Positions 22,801 through 34,800 of a stretch of DNA of 64,000 nt are shown in pieces. The first letter of the stretch is position 1. Each line of letters starts with the position of its first letter. The notes under the pieces were generated by a model. It was not told where the DNA came from, searched no databases, and worked only from the letters and a program-made list of their open reading frames with translations. Made by a program: the position numbers and the translations under genes. The DNA comes from Owenia fusiformis (lineage: Eukaryota; Annelida; Polychaeta; Sabellida; Oweniidae). The stretch is from the NCBI GenBank assembly GCA_903813345.2, contig CAIIXF020000012.1, positions 16,612,020 to 16,676,019 on the forward strand. The letters run 5' to 3'.

Positions 22801-25800
22801 GTCATGATTTTAAATCAATAATAAAATATGTAAATATATTTAATCCAAAATGTGAAATTTTATTGAACATTGAAACTTTACATGGGTTCAGAAGGGAACT
22901 TCATGGGGTTTACTGATACAACTAACATACTTTTCATGACTCTCTTTCTCTGGAAAAATTCAAATACAAAATTTTGTCTTCAAGATATCAATTACATACT
23001 CTCCATCTTTGAAGTCATCAAACTGGCAGACAACCTTCTCTATAGGTACACCTGGGTCATCAGGGGGCAGTGGGTCAAGTGGCGCCACCTTTTGGCCATA
23101 TCCTGGCTCATCTACACTAGAGCCCTCTATGAAATAGTGAAATAAGATCAATAATGCCTTTTTAAAAATTAGAAGAATTAAAACAATCATGTTTTGGTAA
23201 ATAAAAGTGCAGTTTTGTAAGATGAATGAAAAAGCAAAAGTTCTGTGTTATTATCAATTTAGTATTAAGCAGTAGTTTCCATAGACTTTGAAAGAAACCA
23301 TGATAGAATTCATGTGTTAGTAAAAATCAATATAAATTATGGTCCTGAAAATTCCCATCCTGCACCTCTGGATAAAATTAGCCTTTTTGAAAATATTGAG
23401 GCCTATTTTCTAAAAAGGCCTATTTTGTCTAAAATGAGGCAAAATTCCTCATAATAAATGAGGTGTTTTTTAAAAGCGTTTTCTTTATATTAAGATATTA
23501 ATATCTTTATAAAATATGATAATGCAAATCCCTCCTTTTAAAAATGTAAAGCATCAGTTGAAAAAATGTAACCATCTGGCTGATACTAAATAAAATAGAC
23601 AAATCTTTTCTAAATGTGATATACCCAGTTTTGTAAGTTAGGCCAAGGGCTTTCAAGAGAAGCCCATGATTAGGCCAATATATTTAGTTAAAGCCACACA
23701 CAATACCTAAGCTTTTCTTGTTATCTTCAGGACTCCTGGGATTAGAGGCCACAGATTTATTGCCATCTTTATTTCTCTGTTTAGAGTCTCCCTGTGCAGA
23801 TGTTGCTCTAGAAGTTGCACCTAATAAAGATTAGAGTTACTAAGAAGCAGTTCAGAAAGCATAGACAGTGATCTCTCAAGCTTTAAATCAAGTGGGCGCA
23901 GTGCTGCACCCACCTGAGATTTTAAAAATAGGTTTGCACCCACCTGAAAATCCATTTGCACGCACTTGAAAATGAGAAAAATCATGAAAAATGGGCATTT
24001 TTTGACCAATTTTGATCTGAATTGTGAAAATGAGAATTTTGCACCCACTTGAGAAAAAATCCCGTGGAGATCACTAATATATCTAATATTCTAAACTATT
24101 TACAGATTAATCATACAGGTATGTGCAGTCAAACTGTATAAAGCAATGTAGGAAGCATGAGAAAGCACAAAGGATGTTAGAAATACACCATTATGGCTGG
24201 AAGGCTTGCTTCAAGACTGTGCCTCCCCCCCCCCCTTATCTACTTTAACAACAGGCTGTTGAAATAAAACTATTTATATTGAGAAAATCAAACTGTAACT
24301 CAAGGTACTGAAGGTCTAACAGTTAGGATGATCGTTCAAAATTGAGCAATTAAGAGAGTCCTTATCACAAGCAGTGAAATATTAATTGCCTCACAAATCT
24401 AATAATCATTATCTCCAGTTTCAATAAAAGTTGGGATTAAGTGAAGTTGTCTGGAAATCAAATCAATTAATTCCAGAATTGATTTGGCAATAAAAATAAG
24501 TGATTAAATAATCAAACCCAATTAATCATTTAAAGATATGTTTGTCTGAATCAGTGTTCATAAGGAATTTCAGATACCATGATGAAAAGCTAGTAGCATG
24601 AGGCCGGCAAAGTGTGCTTAGATAATGAGTGTAATTAAAGATCCCCTCGTATACTGTACGCCCGGTATTATTCGCGAGATTTAATTTCGCGAATTTTGCG
24701 AAAACACGATTTCGTGGCTATTAAATTTCGTGAATTTCACAAGTTTGAAATTCATTACTATTCCAGGAATTCTAGAGCTACTCGTGTGTAAATTAAGTTA
24801 GATGTACAGTAATTGCACTTACCTGATGTCATATTTGGATGAGATTTACAATAACTGGGATCTTTATCATCGGCAAGCTGCATATCAACCTCTATTGCAT
24901 CGTCATTTTTAATATTAAAGCAAAAGTGCGTGGCTCCCATAATAACTTTACCGGACTTCATACTGTATTTTATCGTATTCGGGGATTCCCCAGTATATGA
25001 TGTCCAATCAAATTGCAGGCTACGATCACGTGAACAATCGTGCGCACGTGCTCTTTCATTGCCGCGCATGCGCATAGTAAAGTCATGGAGTTGCACAGTA
25101 CTATTGAAGTACTATAACTCGATCCAAACTAGTAAAGAAAACTCATAAAGCAACAGCGAACATTGGGATACAGTACTAGTATCCATTTCAATGGCAAATG
25201 AGGTCAGTTTATAAAATTGGTTATCGAACGTGCCAATAGCAAAACGAAATGCATCAGAGCCCCGGGTAAAAACAAATTCCCGGGGATTTAATTTAATTTC
25301 GCAACGATAATTTTTCGCGATTATAGCACCCTCACGAAAAGCGCGAAAGTAAATCGCACGCGAATAATACCGGGCGTACTGTATGTTTAACAATATGACA
25401 GTATTGTACAACATATAAATCATTTACCATTTTAAAACAATCAAAATGTTTAAAAAAATACACCACTAGGTCTTCTTAAATTGAGCTACATAATATATAG
25501 TGTCTTCCAATTTAGTGTCATTGTGTTGTAAGAAAAGTTGCATCTCAGTGTCATCAGGTAAACAAAATTGCATTTTGTGCAGCTGAACAGTGAACAAAGT
25601 TGCACTTTGGTGTCATTTAGTGTCATAAATGAAGTTGCATTTCTGTATCATTTGGTGTCATTCATAAATTAAGTTGCATTTTGGTATCAAATGGTGTCAT
25701 TCATAAATAAAGTTGCATTTTGGTGTCATTCGGTTTCATCCATAAATAAAGTTGCATTCTGGTGTCATTCGGTGTCAACAGTGAATAAAGTTGCAATTTG

Positions 25801-26373
25801 GTGTCATTTTGTGTCATCCATAAATAAAGTTGCATTTTGGAGTCTTTTGGTGGCATCCATAAATAAAGTTGCATTTTGGTGTTATTTGGTTTCACCATAA
25901 TTATTTTGCATTTTGGTGTCATTTGGTGTCAACAGTAAATAAAGTTGCATTTTGGTGTCATTTGGTGTTATCAATAAATAAAGTTGCATTTTGGTGTCAT
26001 CATATAAAAAGAAGTTTATTTAATAACGCCATCACGTCACATTTAGGTATAGTTTCAAAGAGCTGGGATATCTTTCAACAGACATTTCTGTCGACATTTT
26101 AAGTGCATGTATATGGTTGACTTAATTGAACGCAATTATTCACTGATCTTTCAAGTTTCGAAATTTTTGTTACTTGCACATCTTTTGTGGTAAATAGCAA
26201 AACTTGCAAATGGTCAACAAATTTTAGACTTGGTTCAAACCCTGCCAGCTTTTATAATTTAATACTCAACTTCAGTTTATTCAACTTACTAAAACTAGAA
26301 GAACTGAGAAAGCTTGGAATGCTGATGCAAAAAAGATAGAATTACCTTCTGATTTGGAACCCGAACAGCCCAT
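16861..26373 (-). CDS. AIFM3: AIFM3-like apoptosis-inducing factor (Rieske plus FAD/NAD oxidoreductase)
   Basis: Fifteen coding exons on the minus strand join in frame to 600 aa (human AIFM3 is 605). In order: 26346-26373, 23707-23820, 23000-23126, 22611-22720, 22046-22155, 21647-21773, 21042-21154, 20560-20738, 20133-20263, 19591-19706, 19092-19304, 18491-18608, 17792-17890, 17328-17406, 16861-16999. The start MGCSGSKS is an N-myristoylation motif, as in the family. The Rieske 2Fe-2S ligands are C117/H119 (CTH) and C136/H139 (CPWH). The FAD-binding Rossmann motif IIGGGPAS at about 202-209 has Ser where GxGxxG has its third Gly. The NAD motif is VVVVGTSFIGLE, and FAGGDIVEFPL plus HYQMAHAHG form the C-terminal FAD contact. 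The exon with the ATG has its own acceptor (start 26548), implying an upstream non-coding exon. In vertebrates AIFM3 is linked to apoptosis; the electron donor and acceptor are not known to me. It is divergent from ARMC5. Confidence 0.95.
17882..17955 (-). repeat. 51-bp tandem duplication of the AIFM3 exon 13 acceptor
   Basis: CTGTTCTACCTACAACAATAA occurs at 17882 and again at 17933, duplicating the polypyrimidine tract, AG and first exon bases of AIFM3 exon 13 (start 17890). Splicing at the outer copy (exon start 17941) would keep frame for eight codons and then meet TGA, so it behaves as a decoy acceptor. Confidence 0.75.
21345..21515. repeat. Dispersed repeat ('CGTAGCCAG...GGGGTTCA' family), copy 1
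   Basis: GAAATGCTCAGAATCGTGAAA, TTTGAAAGAATTTTTGGC and the G-run before TTCACC match, in inverted orientation, the segment 39145-39330. The open frame across it is repeat-derived. It lies in an AIFM3 intron. Confidence 0.65.
23880..24065 (+). repeat. Dispersed repeat, copy 2 (first copy 12000-12195)
   Basis: Same orientation and about 85 per cent similar by eye to 12000-12195. It sits 60 bp upstream (minus-strand sense) of the AIFM3 exon 2 acceptor. Confidence 0.75.
24823..25096 (-). other. Candidate alternative first coding exon of AIFM3
   Basis: An open frame on the minus strand begins at an ATG (25096), passes further ATGs, and ends at a consensus donor (ACATCAG then GTAAGTGC) in phase 1. 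That is exactly the phase needed to enter AIFM3 exon 2 at 23820. It would replace MGCSGSKSE with a longer N-terminus lacking the myristoylation motif. As an internal exon it fails, because no acceptor with a pyrimidine tract keeps the frame. Whether it is transcribed is unknown; chance phase agreement has odds of about one in three. Confidence 0.35.
25026..25074. promoter_or_regulatory. Promoter-like motif cluster: two CACGTG E-boxes and an NRF1 site
   Basis: TCACGTGA at 25026-25033, CACGTG at 25045-25050 and the full NRF1 consensus palindrome CGCGCATGCGCA at 25063-25074 lie just around the start of the candidate alternative exon. NRF1 governs many mitochondrial genes. Function is inferred from motif identity only. 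Confidence 0.45.
25590..26003. repeat. 39-bp tandem repeat (minisatellite), about 10 copies
   Basis: Imperfect 39-bp units contain AATAAAGTTGCATTTTGGTG and TCATTTGGTGTCA. Since 39 is divisible by three, open frames run on both strands. Located in AIFM3 intron 1. Confidence 0.9.
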
Positions 26374-26548
26374 GTTTTCTGCATTAAATATCTGATGAGT
26401 CTTAATATTACAGTACTGTAGTTGTTAATATCGCATTCTCAATTATTAATGATTGCAGATCAGCCAGTTCTCTTCTTTCAAGGCAATGAAACTGTATGCA
26501 TCTACAGCTCTCTACCTTTTCATGTATAATGGTCCTACGTGTAGTTAC

Positions 26549-28853
26549 CTGCAATAAAAAAGACATTGGTTATTTTTTTGATATTTAGGTTATACCCTGT
26601 TGGTGATGAAGCTTCAATTATTGCCAAAGGTTCTCAGATGACAGAAGTATACAATACATGTACAAAGCATCTACCAGTAATAAGTAAGTAATCTTAAATC
26701 TAATCTTAAATCTAAATAATCTATACCATGTATAAAGCTAGATCTACTGATAGAAGGGTTCAGCATTTATGTATGTTAGACCCAGCGCACTCTCAGCGTC
26801 TAGATCTATTGTAGATCAGAGTGAGGGAGAAGATCATAGTTAGCATCCCCTTTTCTATTACAGTTATTCACTGATTGAACAGTCCATGGGGTTCAAATGG
26901 ATAGTATAAATATCTAGATTTACTGGGTTTACTGAACATAGCATAGGCGTAGCCAGGGGGGGGGGGTGATGGGTCTAGAAAGTTGTGTAAAGTAAGTCTA
27001 GGTTATGTTGACTGTTGCACAGTCAGCACCATCTATCTACATGTAATATCTAATATAATACTAACAAATAAGAAATCAAAAGATCATTGCAATGTGCAAT
27101 AATATATGGAAAAATATATTCCTATTGTACATAAATGACATTTGTATATCTTGGATTGCTTCTAGTTTGGCTAATAAAGTATGTGGCCTCTTATATTTTG
27201 ATGCTTCTCTGCCATAGTATTTTCAAATAGATTAACATGGCTGAAATTCTTTAAATAACAAGAGGGCATAGGCTTGCACAACAAACTAAATAATCTGAAA
27301 TATACAAATCTCATTAATGTACAATATGAATATACTTTTCCATAATGGTCTCCTGATTTCTTATTTTTGGGGTTCTACTGACGAAATGGGCTGTAATAGA
27401 ATGACATTGAATAATTGATAGTGCCTGAGACTAACATAAAGTGGGAGACATTAATAAACCTCAACCATCAAAAGTTGTCACAATGAGCTAAATTCTAAGT
27501 TTCATGTCTCAAACTCTCCTAAGCGGTAGAAAAATAATTCCCGTTCACTTTAGGTAGCACAATAAATGAATCCAAAGCTTCATACTGTACCCGCAAATGA
27601 TGGATGAATTCTTTCCAAATGGAACAAATGTTTTCATGGATCGCCATGTTTGTGATCCAAGGTGGATTGACTCCCATAATGCAACATCATTTCGAAAGCT
27701 GGCACGTGTCATGTTGCATTCTGGGAGCCAATCCTCCTTGCGGCATAATCGGGCTCCAAAATCACCTCAACATTTGAAGAGTCGGCATTAGGCCTAACAT
27801 GTGAATATCACTTCAAATTTTTAAGTTCCTATTTGTCATTATGGACACAAATTCCACTATATTTTTACGTTCCAGGATGGAGAAAACCCCAGGGGAGAAA
27901 ATAGAGCACTTAATTCACTGAGGTAAGAATTTATGACATATTTGACAGAATGTCTTTTTCATAGTGTTGGTCGGTGATTATTTATGTTCATCACTGTAAA
28001 TACATTTACAGATAGTGCTCACTGTGGACTGTGGAGGGTTACTCGAGTCTCTAGCTTACAGCTAGACGTAACTTCATTGATTCCGTATGTACTGTGCTAC
28101 ACGCACCTACACGCACCTAGAACTCATTTTTAATAAATTTTATAAATATTTTTAAGAATATTAATAATATTTAGGATGAAGCGTTGCTTGTCTGGATTTA
28201 GATATTTCAAAATTTCATTTCGGAGTTTGAAACATGTTGAAATTTTCTCGCTGTAGCTAAAAATGGCTTCCGGTTCTGGACGTGAATAAAATTTGAAATT
28301 ATTCTCGCTTAAAGAAATCAAATATAACAATAGATTCAGACGGGGATGTGAGCTGTTGTTTTTCAAATCTATACATAAAGGTATATTTCATATTATTATG
28401 CCATATTTACTGTGCGTGTGACACAATGATTTACAATATTTATAATACTAAGGCAGCTCAATCTTCCTCCTCAAAGCCGGAATATAGAGAAGGCTTTGGA
28501 CCGAAGTAAGTGGAGGGGACACCATGTGGATATCAGATATATATATTCCATCAAATCACAACGCCTATGTTCAGGTACACAGAAAAAAGAATATAACCTA
28601 GAAGAGGTTGATTTAGTCAGAGGCTTATAAAAATATTTTCCGTCGTCAAAACATTGGTAAACCCGGAAGTACATACACTTACACCATAGAATGCAAATTT
28701 CGAAAGGAAAAACACAATCTCGCTACATGCTTTTCATTGTAAACATACCTTATATATTTAGCTATAGTAATGACAAAGCTCTATGGTAACAATATACTTA
28801 CACATACTGTTAAACAGTAAAAAAGTTCTGTATAAAATATTTTTCAGAGTCCC
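26549..28853. other. Intergenic region between divergent AIFM3 and ARMC5
   Basis: Gene-free as far as I can see, apart from any non-coding first exon of AIFM3. It contains a CGTAGCCAGGGGGG repeat tip at 26945 and a hairpin at 27660-27740, where GGTGGATTGACTCCCATAATG pairs with ATTCTGGGAGCCAATCC. Short AT-rich ORFs here show no recognisable domain. Confidence 0.5.
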
Positions 28854-28865
28854 GTCGCCATTTTG
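28854..28865. promoter_or_regulatory. YY1-type motif at the ARMC5 start
   Basis: GTCGCCATTTTG lies 30 bp upstream of the ARMC5 ATG, matching the YY1 core CGCCATTTTG often found near transcription starts of housekeeping genes. Confidence 0.4.
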
Positions 28866-28894
28866 TTTTCGGAGCGCCCCCTGGCGAATGAAAT

Positions 28895-31800
28895 ATGGAG
28901 GATGAAAATTCTTTGGAAAAGTCCATTAAAAAGCTTATAGCGACACTTAAAGATAGAAAGACGAGCAATATATACAATGCACTTGTCAAGCTTCGTACAA
29001 AGTATCTCAAGGCGAAAAATGGAATCACTATTTTCCGGGAAAATGAAGGAATCAAAGTTCTACTGCATGTCATTAGAAAAAATATGGAAACCCAGAAAAT
29101 GATTGACATTTCACTGAGCATACTTGGGAATTGTTGCATGGAGGTGCATTCAAGAGAACAGGTAAATATTTCCTCATCTTGTTGTCTTTTCATATTTTCA
29201 TGTAGAAACAGTAATGGAAATCCAACCCCCATACTCTTTGTTACCAAAGAAAAACTTTTTTCTTCGCCCTATGCACGGACTTCGAAGAACAGCATACAAC
29301 CGTCGAATTTATATGACTAGGACTTGGGTCAACATTTCTTTCGAAACTTACTGCCATATAATTTTACCAGGATTGGAAACAAGCAGCCAGCGCTTTGGCA
29401 GAGGGTCACACGATCACCTCTTCATCATGCATCATGGTTAACTCTTGGAAAACGTGTGCTTGTGATTGATCATGTGATCATACATGTATAATGCTATTCG
29501 ATGGTCATTGTAAAGACTGATGTACATAATTATGAAAACGTCATCCATTGCCAAAACTCTGACTGGTAATGGACCTTACCAGTCGACAAGAAATAGTCAA
29601 ATTAGACAAGAGTGATAAGAAACTATAAGACTCTAGTTATATAGCTATGCAAGTTCAAGTCACCAAGATGAGCTAATTAAAGCAAGGATTGGGAAATAAA
29701 ACAGGTAACTTTTTTTTATGAATTCTTGTTTCCAATCCTGGTAAAATTATATGGCAGTAAGTTTCGAAAGAAATATTGACTCAAGTTCGTGGCCCTATGA
29801 GTGATTAGGATAAAGAGTCGAAGGAATACTTAAGGGTCATCTTCTATTTCAGATTTATCAATCAAGACCCTACAGGACAGGTGCACCTAGGCAAATCCAT
29901 GAAATGTAGTTTACTAAAATCAGGGTTCACTGTTTCTTTCTTACCCCTGTGTGAAACTACATTAGGATTGAATCATAGACAAAATTAAAGAAGAATCTTC
30001 AGCTGGATTTGTAATTCTTAATAGCTCCTTACCTAATGCTATATGCAAAGTTGAGAGTTGATGACATCAGTTCCTGAGTGAAATCTTAAAAGATGGCTAC
30101 TGGAATATGAGCACTACATTTTTATGTGATCAATATTGACTACAGTGCAAAACAATCTCCATGTTTTACTAATCATTGAAAGTATATATGGTAGCTACCA
30201 TATCAGGATAGAAATAATCTGGCCAGGAAAGCAGAGCTGTCAAGTGTCCCGCGAATGGCGGGATTATCCCGCGAATTCGATCAAAATTTAGGCTAATTCG
30301 CGTGTCCCGCAATGTCCCGCGAAGTCCCGCAAATGTGGCTTTCGACCTCCGCGAATTTCCGAAATTGTTGCAATCCCCTATATGGTAATTATCTTATCTT
30401 ATATAAGAAGCTAAGTTTTTGCACTTTTGAGGAGTAAAGTTTACCTAATTTTAAGTACCTAGCATGCTGTTGTTTGGTATCAAAATAAAGAGGAAGGGTT
30501 CAACTTTCATTTTAATTACGACAATAGGGATTTAGGTCACAAATAGTTCCAATGTTGGCCTTTTTACTATCCGTGTGGCCTTCATCTCAGAACTGAGCTA
30601 GAAAGGGTTTGTAGAAAAAACCTGGTACCGGGTAGTAAATCCTCCATGCTGGGTTCAAACTTGGTACCCGGTACCCGGTCAAAAAACGGGTACCCAAAAA
30701 ATGAAAAATACGAATATATGAGTATAACATAATTAGATTATCAGAAAACGTGTAAGATTTGTTTTGAATTTACAAAAATGTATGTAACATCCTTCAAAAT
30801 TGAGCTAGAAGCTTCAAATAAAAAGCATATTTTAAGGCTCTTTTCCTCCTCTATCGTCATGACCATATTTTCATTGGTTATGTTCACGTACCAACATACG
30901 AACTCATTGAAAATAGAGTAAAATTGATTTGTCTTGTTATTCAAATCGTCTTACAATGTCATTGGCGTAGCCAGGAGAGGGTGTGATGGTGCGATCGCAC
31001 CCCCTCCCCCTTCATTACCAATGGAAATATGACCATGATGATAGAGGAAGAAAAGAGGCTTAAAATGCTTTTTATTTGAAGCTTCTAGCTCAATTTTGAA
31101 GGAAGTTACATTTTTGTAAATTCAAAACAAATCTTACACGTTTTCTAATGATCTAATTATGTTGTATATTCGTATATTTCGTTTTTTGGGGTACCCGGTT
31201 TTTCGACCGGGTACCAAGTTTGTCTACGTAAATTTTATTTATATTATTAATTGCATTACATTTACATGTACATATTTATATTTACATTTACATGTACAAA
31301 AATAAGAATGAAGGAATAAAAAAAAAAAAAAAGTTTGAACCCAGCATGGAGGATTTACTACCCGGTACCCGGTTTTTTCTACAAACCCTATCTAGAAAAC
31401 CTCATTCCCTATAATTTGATGTAGATTAATCGAACCCCTATATCATGGGCTTTCAATTGAAAGCCCATGCCTACAGTATGGTAGTAGTTGGTCACGACGC
31501 CAGAAGCAGAGAAGTGCAAAGTATTGTTCCAAATTTTTGAATTTCGTGGTAGATTACGATACTCACACCTCAAGCATGGTTTTTGTTTTTGATAAATTAC
31601 AATAAAGTTTAATAATATTTCTATGCGTATTTTGTGAAATTATGTTGACGTTTATTTAAGTTACAATGTAACGGTGCATTATATTTGATTAATCAGTATC
31701 TGAAAGTTTGATTCAAGTACTTTTACACGCTTTTACATTAGTCCAAATCACGCAAATCCCTTGAATGTCCCGGGACATCCTGCAAATTTAGGTGGATGTC

Positions 31801-34800
31801 CCGCGAAATCCCGCAAATTTAGGGCACTTTTTCTAGAAAATCTGTCCCTCTATGAAGTTTTTGCTGGTAAACCTGTTAACTGTCCCGCAATTAGGGTGTT
31901 TGTCCCTCGAATGGTCCCGCGAAATCCCACGAATTTGATAAAAAAAGGCCTATAAGCGCAATCACGCAAATCCCTTAAATGTCCCGCGAAATCCCACGAA
32001 TTTAGTAGATGTCCCGCAAAATCCCGCGAATTTTGGGCACTGGGTCTAAAAAATCTGTCCCGCGAGAAAATCTTTGGGGGTTGACAGTACTGGGAAAGTC
32101 CCTTTAAAACTTTCATTTTATTTTTTAATGTGACCTTATTTCTTTGTATTCCAGGTTATAGGGGAAGGTGGATTGCACATATTAGGTAGGTCACTGGCTT
32201 AAGTAGCTATATATAGGCCAGACAAACTGAAATTGCATTATAACATCACTTACTCAATTGACACATTGCACTTTGCTCTGTCAAAGAAACATAAATGATA
32301 AAGATGGTCAAGAATTTCTATTTTTGTATAAAGTACATGTATATTTAAAACATCCATCTCAGTCCGTCCCATTTTGTATCCCATCTTGTATTTGGTGAAA
32401 CTTACTGTGTATTCATACCCCACTCTAAAAAATATATACTTGTGATTGTATTATTTTCACATTTTCATGTAATTTAACTACTAGGCCAGGTAATTGTTTT
32501 TGTACCTTTAGGGATTAAATTTCTGTAATTATATTACTTGGTCAGTATTAAATGTTCAACCTAGTAATTCCAGTAATTTACATTTTACTAAAGTAAAAAA
32601 TAAATAACTTGTATTGCAATTACAATTAAATACATTATTTCTGTACTAAGTAATTTTTCATTATTGGTGATTTTGAATATTTAGTAATTATAATACTGGT
32701 AAGTAATTATATTTCTTAAGTATTAAAATAACCAATCAATACTTTTTTAGAAATACAGTACTTGTTTTGTTTAACTTGGCTTGGCTTGGACTATTGTTCT
32801 CAAGAATCCACATATGTCCATGAATACATGTATATACTTACAGCACTAAGAACAGATTGTAACTTTACATATATAGGGAGCAGACTTAATATATAACTGA
32901 ATATCACAAAATTGAGTTTTTCTCATTAGACTGATTTCAAATAGAGATAGCACTAATTTATTGTATGTTAATCAGCTTCATATACAATTGACATAGTTCT
33001 TTCCAAATGTATAATTTTATGATTTTGTTACAGTTTTTTTGGAATGAAGAATCGATTTTTGATTTAAAGAGAGTTAAGTTAAAAAAACATAATTTCAAAC
33101 TACATTTAGTAATTCAATAACTACTATAAGTAATTTGAAATACTTAGTATATAATTGAATTACAAGAAGGGGATTTGTGAACTGTAAAATATACTGAGAA
33201 AAAGACATTTTATAAGTGAATAACATGTATGAATAATTAATTTACTTTGGTGGAACTATGATTACTGAAATGGAGCAATTTACAAAAGCAAGAAATATTT
33301 GGCAATACAATTACATTTGAATCCACTTAAACAAGTAATAACGTGAATAACTTACAGAAGTACTAAGTAATAATATTTAGAGTGGTAGTAATTTATATCT
33401 AGAAGAAATTACTTAGTAATATAATTAAATACAAATAAAATGAAGTACAGATATTAGTAATTTATTAACATTGATAGTATAATAATTACTGAATTTAGTG
33501 ATTCACATCAAAAAACAATTACCTAGTAATTACTAGCATAGTAATATTGTTACATGTTAAGTAATTCTGTAAAATACTTAGTAATAAATTGAATTACTTA
33601 AACTAGTTGTCAAGTAATTTTTATTTAGAGTGCCTTTGTCTTTGCAATGAAACTAAACAGTCTTTACTTTGACACATGTGATATCTGATTTTGTGGTGTG
33701 TGATATATAAAAAAACATATTTATCCTTTAAATTTAAATTGATAATTGGTTGAATATGCATTATGTTTATTGTCAAGGTTGTTAAAGAACTTTTATTTAT
33801 ACATGTACTTTTAGATGCTATTTAGTGCTTCAGTATAAGTCATACATTGTATTTCCAACAACGTCTTTGATGTGAATAGTATACATGTACACTATATGTT
33901 ACAGTGAGTCTGTGTGAAGAGGCTGAGATTGAGAGTATACAGAACAGAGCATGTCGTACAATAGCAAACCTTTGTCTTGAAGACACATTCATCACTGATG
34001 TACACAGAACAGATATTGTAGAATTTATCATTGAATTTCTACGCCAGACTAAGGACAATGATTGTAAAATGACTTATCTGAGAACCTTGAGGTATGTAAA
34101 TTTTAATTTGAAAATCTATTTTCAAATTGATGTGGACAGTGTTCATCTCAACTAGATTGAAGTTCCTGACTTCATTAGTTATGCACATATTCTAAGGGCG
34201 ATAGAAATCATTTTTAAATAAAGATGAAATGGTAATCGATCTGTGTTTACTGGATTCTGTTGGTGCTGTCATCTTTATATCAGCCCAGAACCTATGGTTA
34301 TGCAGAATGTGTAATTGGAATAGAGTTTGATACTTAATGGATTTGTGTTGTGAATCATTCATTGTGATTGTGTCTCTGATAACATAATCAGTCTATATTT
34401 CATTTCTGTTAAAATTTCAGTTTTACTTTATGTCTTTTTTTGCTTTACTAAATGCAGTTATTTTTGGTTTGTAATAATTAATATCATATATGTTGTGACA
34501 GAATTGTGGGATACTGCTATCTTTCTGAAAATAATTAGGGTCAGTGGCATGTGTCCCCCGAAAATTAGAATTAAAATAACAAGTATTTCATTTTGCTTGT
34601 AGACATATTATGAAACTACGAAATAACAAAACAATTCCCGGTGAACACGCCCAATTGGTCAGTATTAAGCCTCCTGTTCAAAGGTTGCAGAACCCAAAAC
34701 TCAAAATCTTGATCCACCCCTGGTGGTATCACATACATGTAGCCTAAATAAACTAGAAATAATTAATTGACTAAACAAATTAAATTATTTTCAGGTTGTT

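Larger units (their letters stand above)
24654..25381. mobile_element. Tc1/mariner-like MITE with TA duplication, in AIFM3 intron 1
   Basis: Tips CTGTACGCCCGGTATTATTC (24654) and, complemented from the right end at 25381, CAGTACGCCCGGTATTATTC are flanked by TA on both sides (24652-24653 and 25382-25383). Subterminal regions are rich in TTCGCGAA-type words. The interior carries the candidate alternative AIFM3 first exon and a cluster of promoter motifs. No transposase is visible. Confidence 0.7.

Noticed and set aside
25691-26102. ORFs on both strands across the 39-bp repeat
   Set aside because: Repeat-derived open frames with 13-residue periodicity and no domain.
28810-29247. 145-codon minus-strand ORF over ARMC5 exon 1
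   Set aside because: Antisense shadow of a real exon with matching homology on the plus strand.
31761-32116. ORFs in the CCCGCGAA-rich segment
   Set aside because: Both strands are open because of the repeat composition; no protein family recognised.
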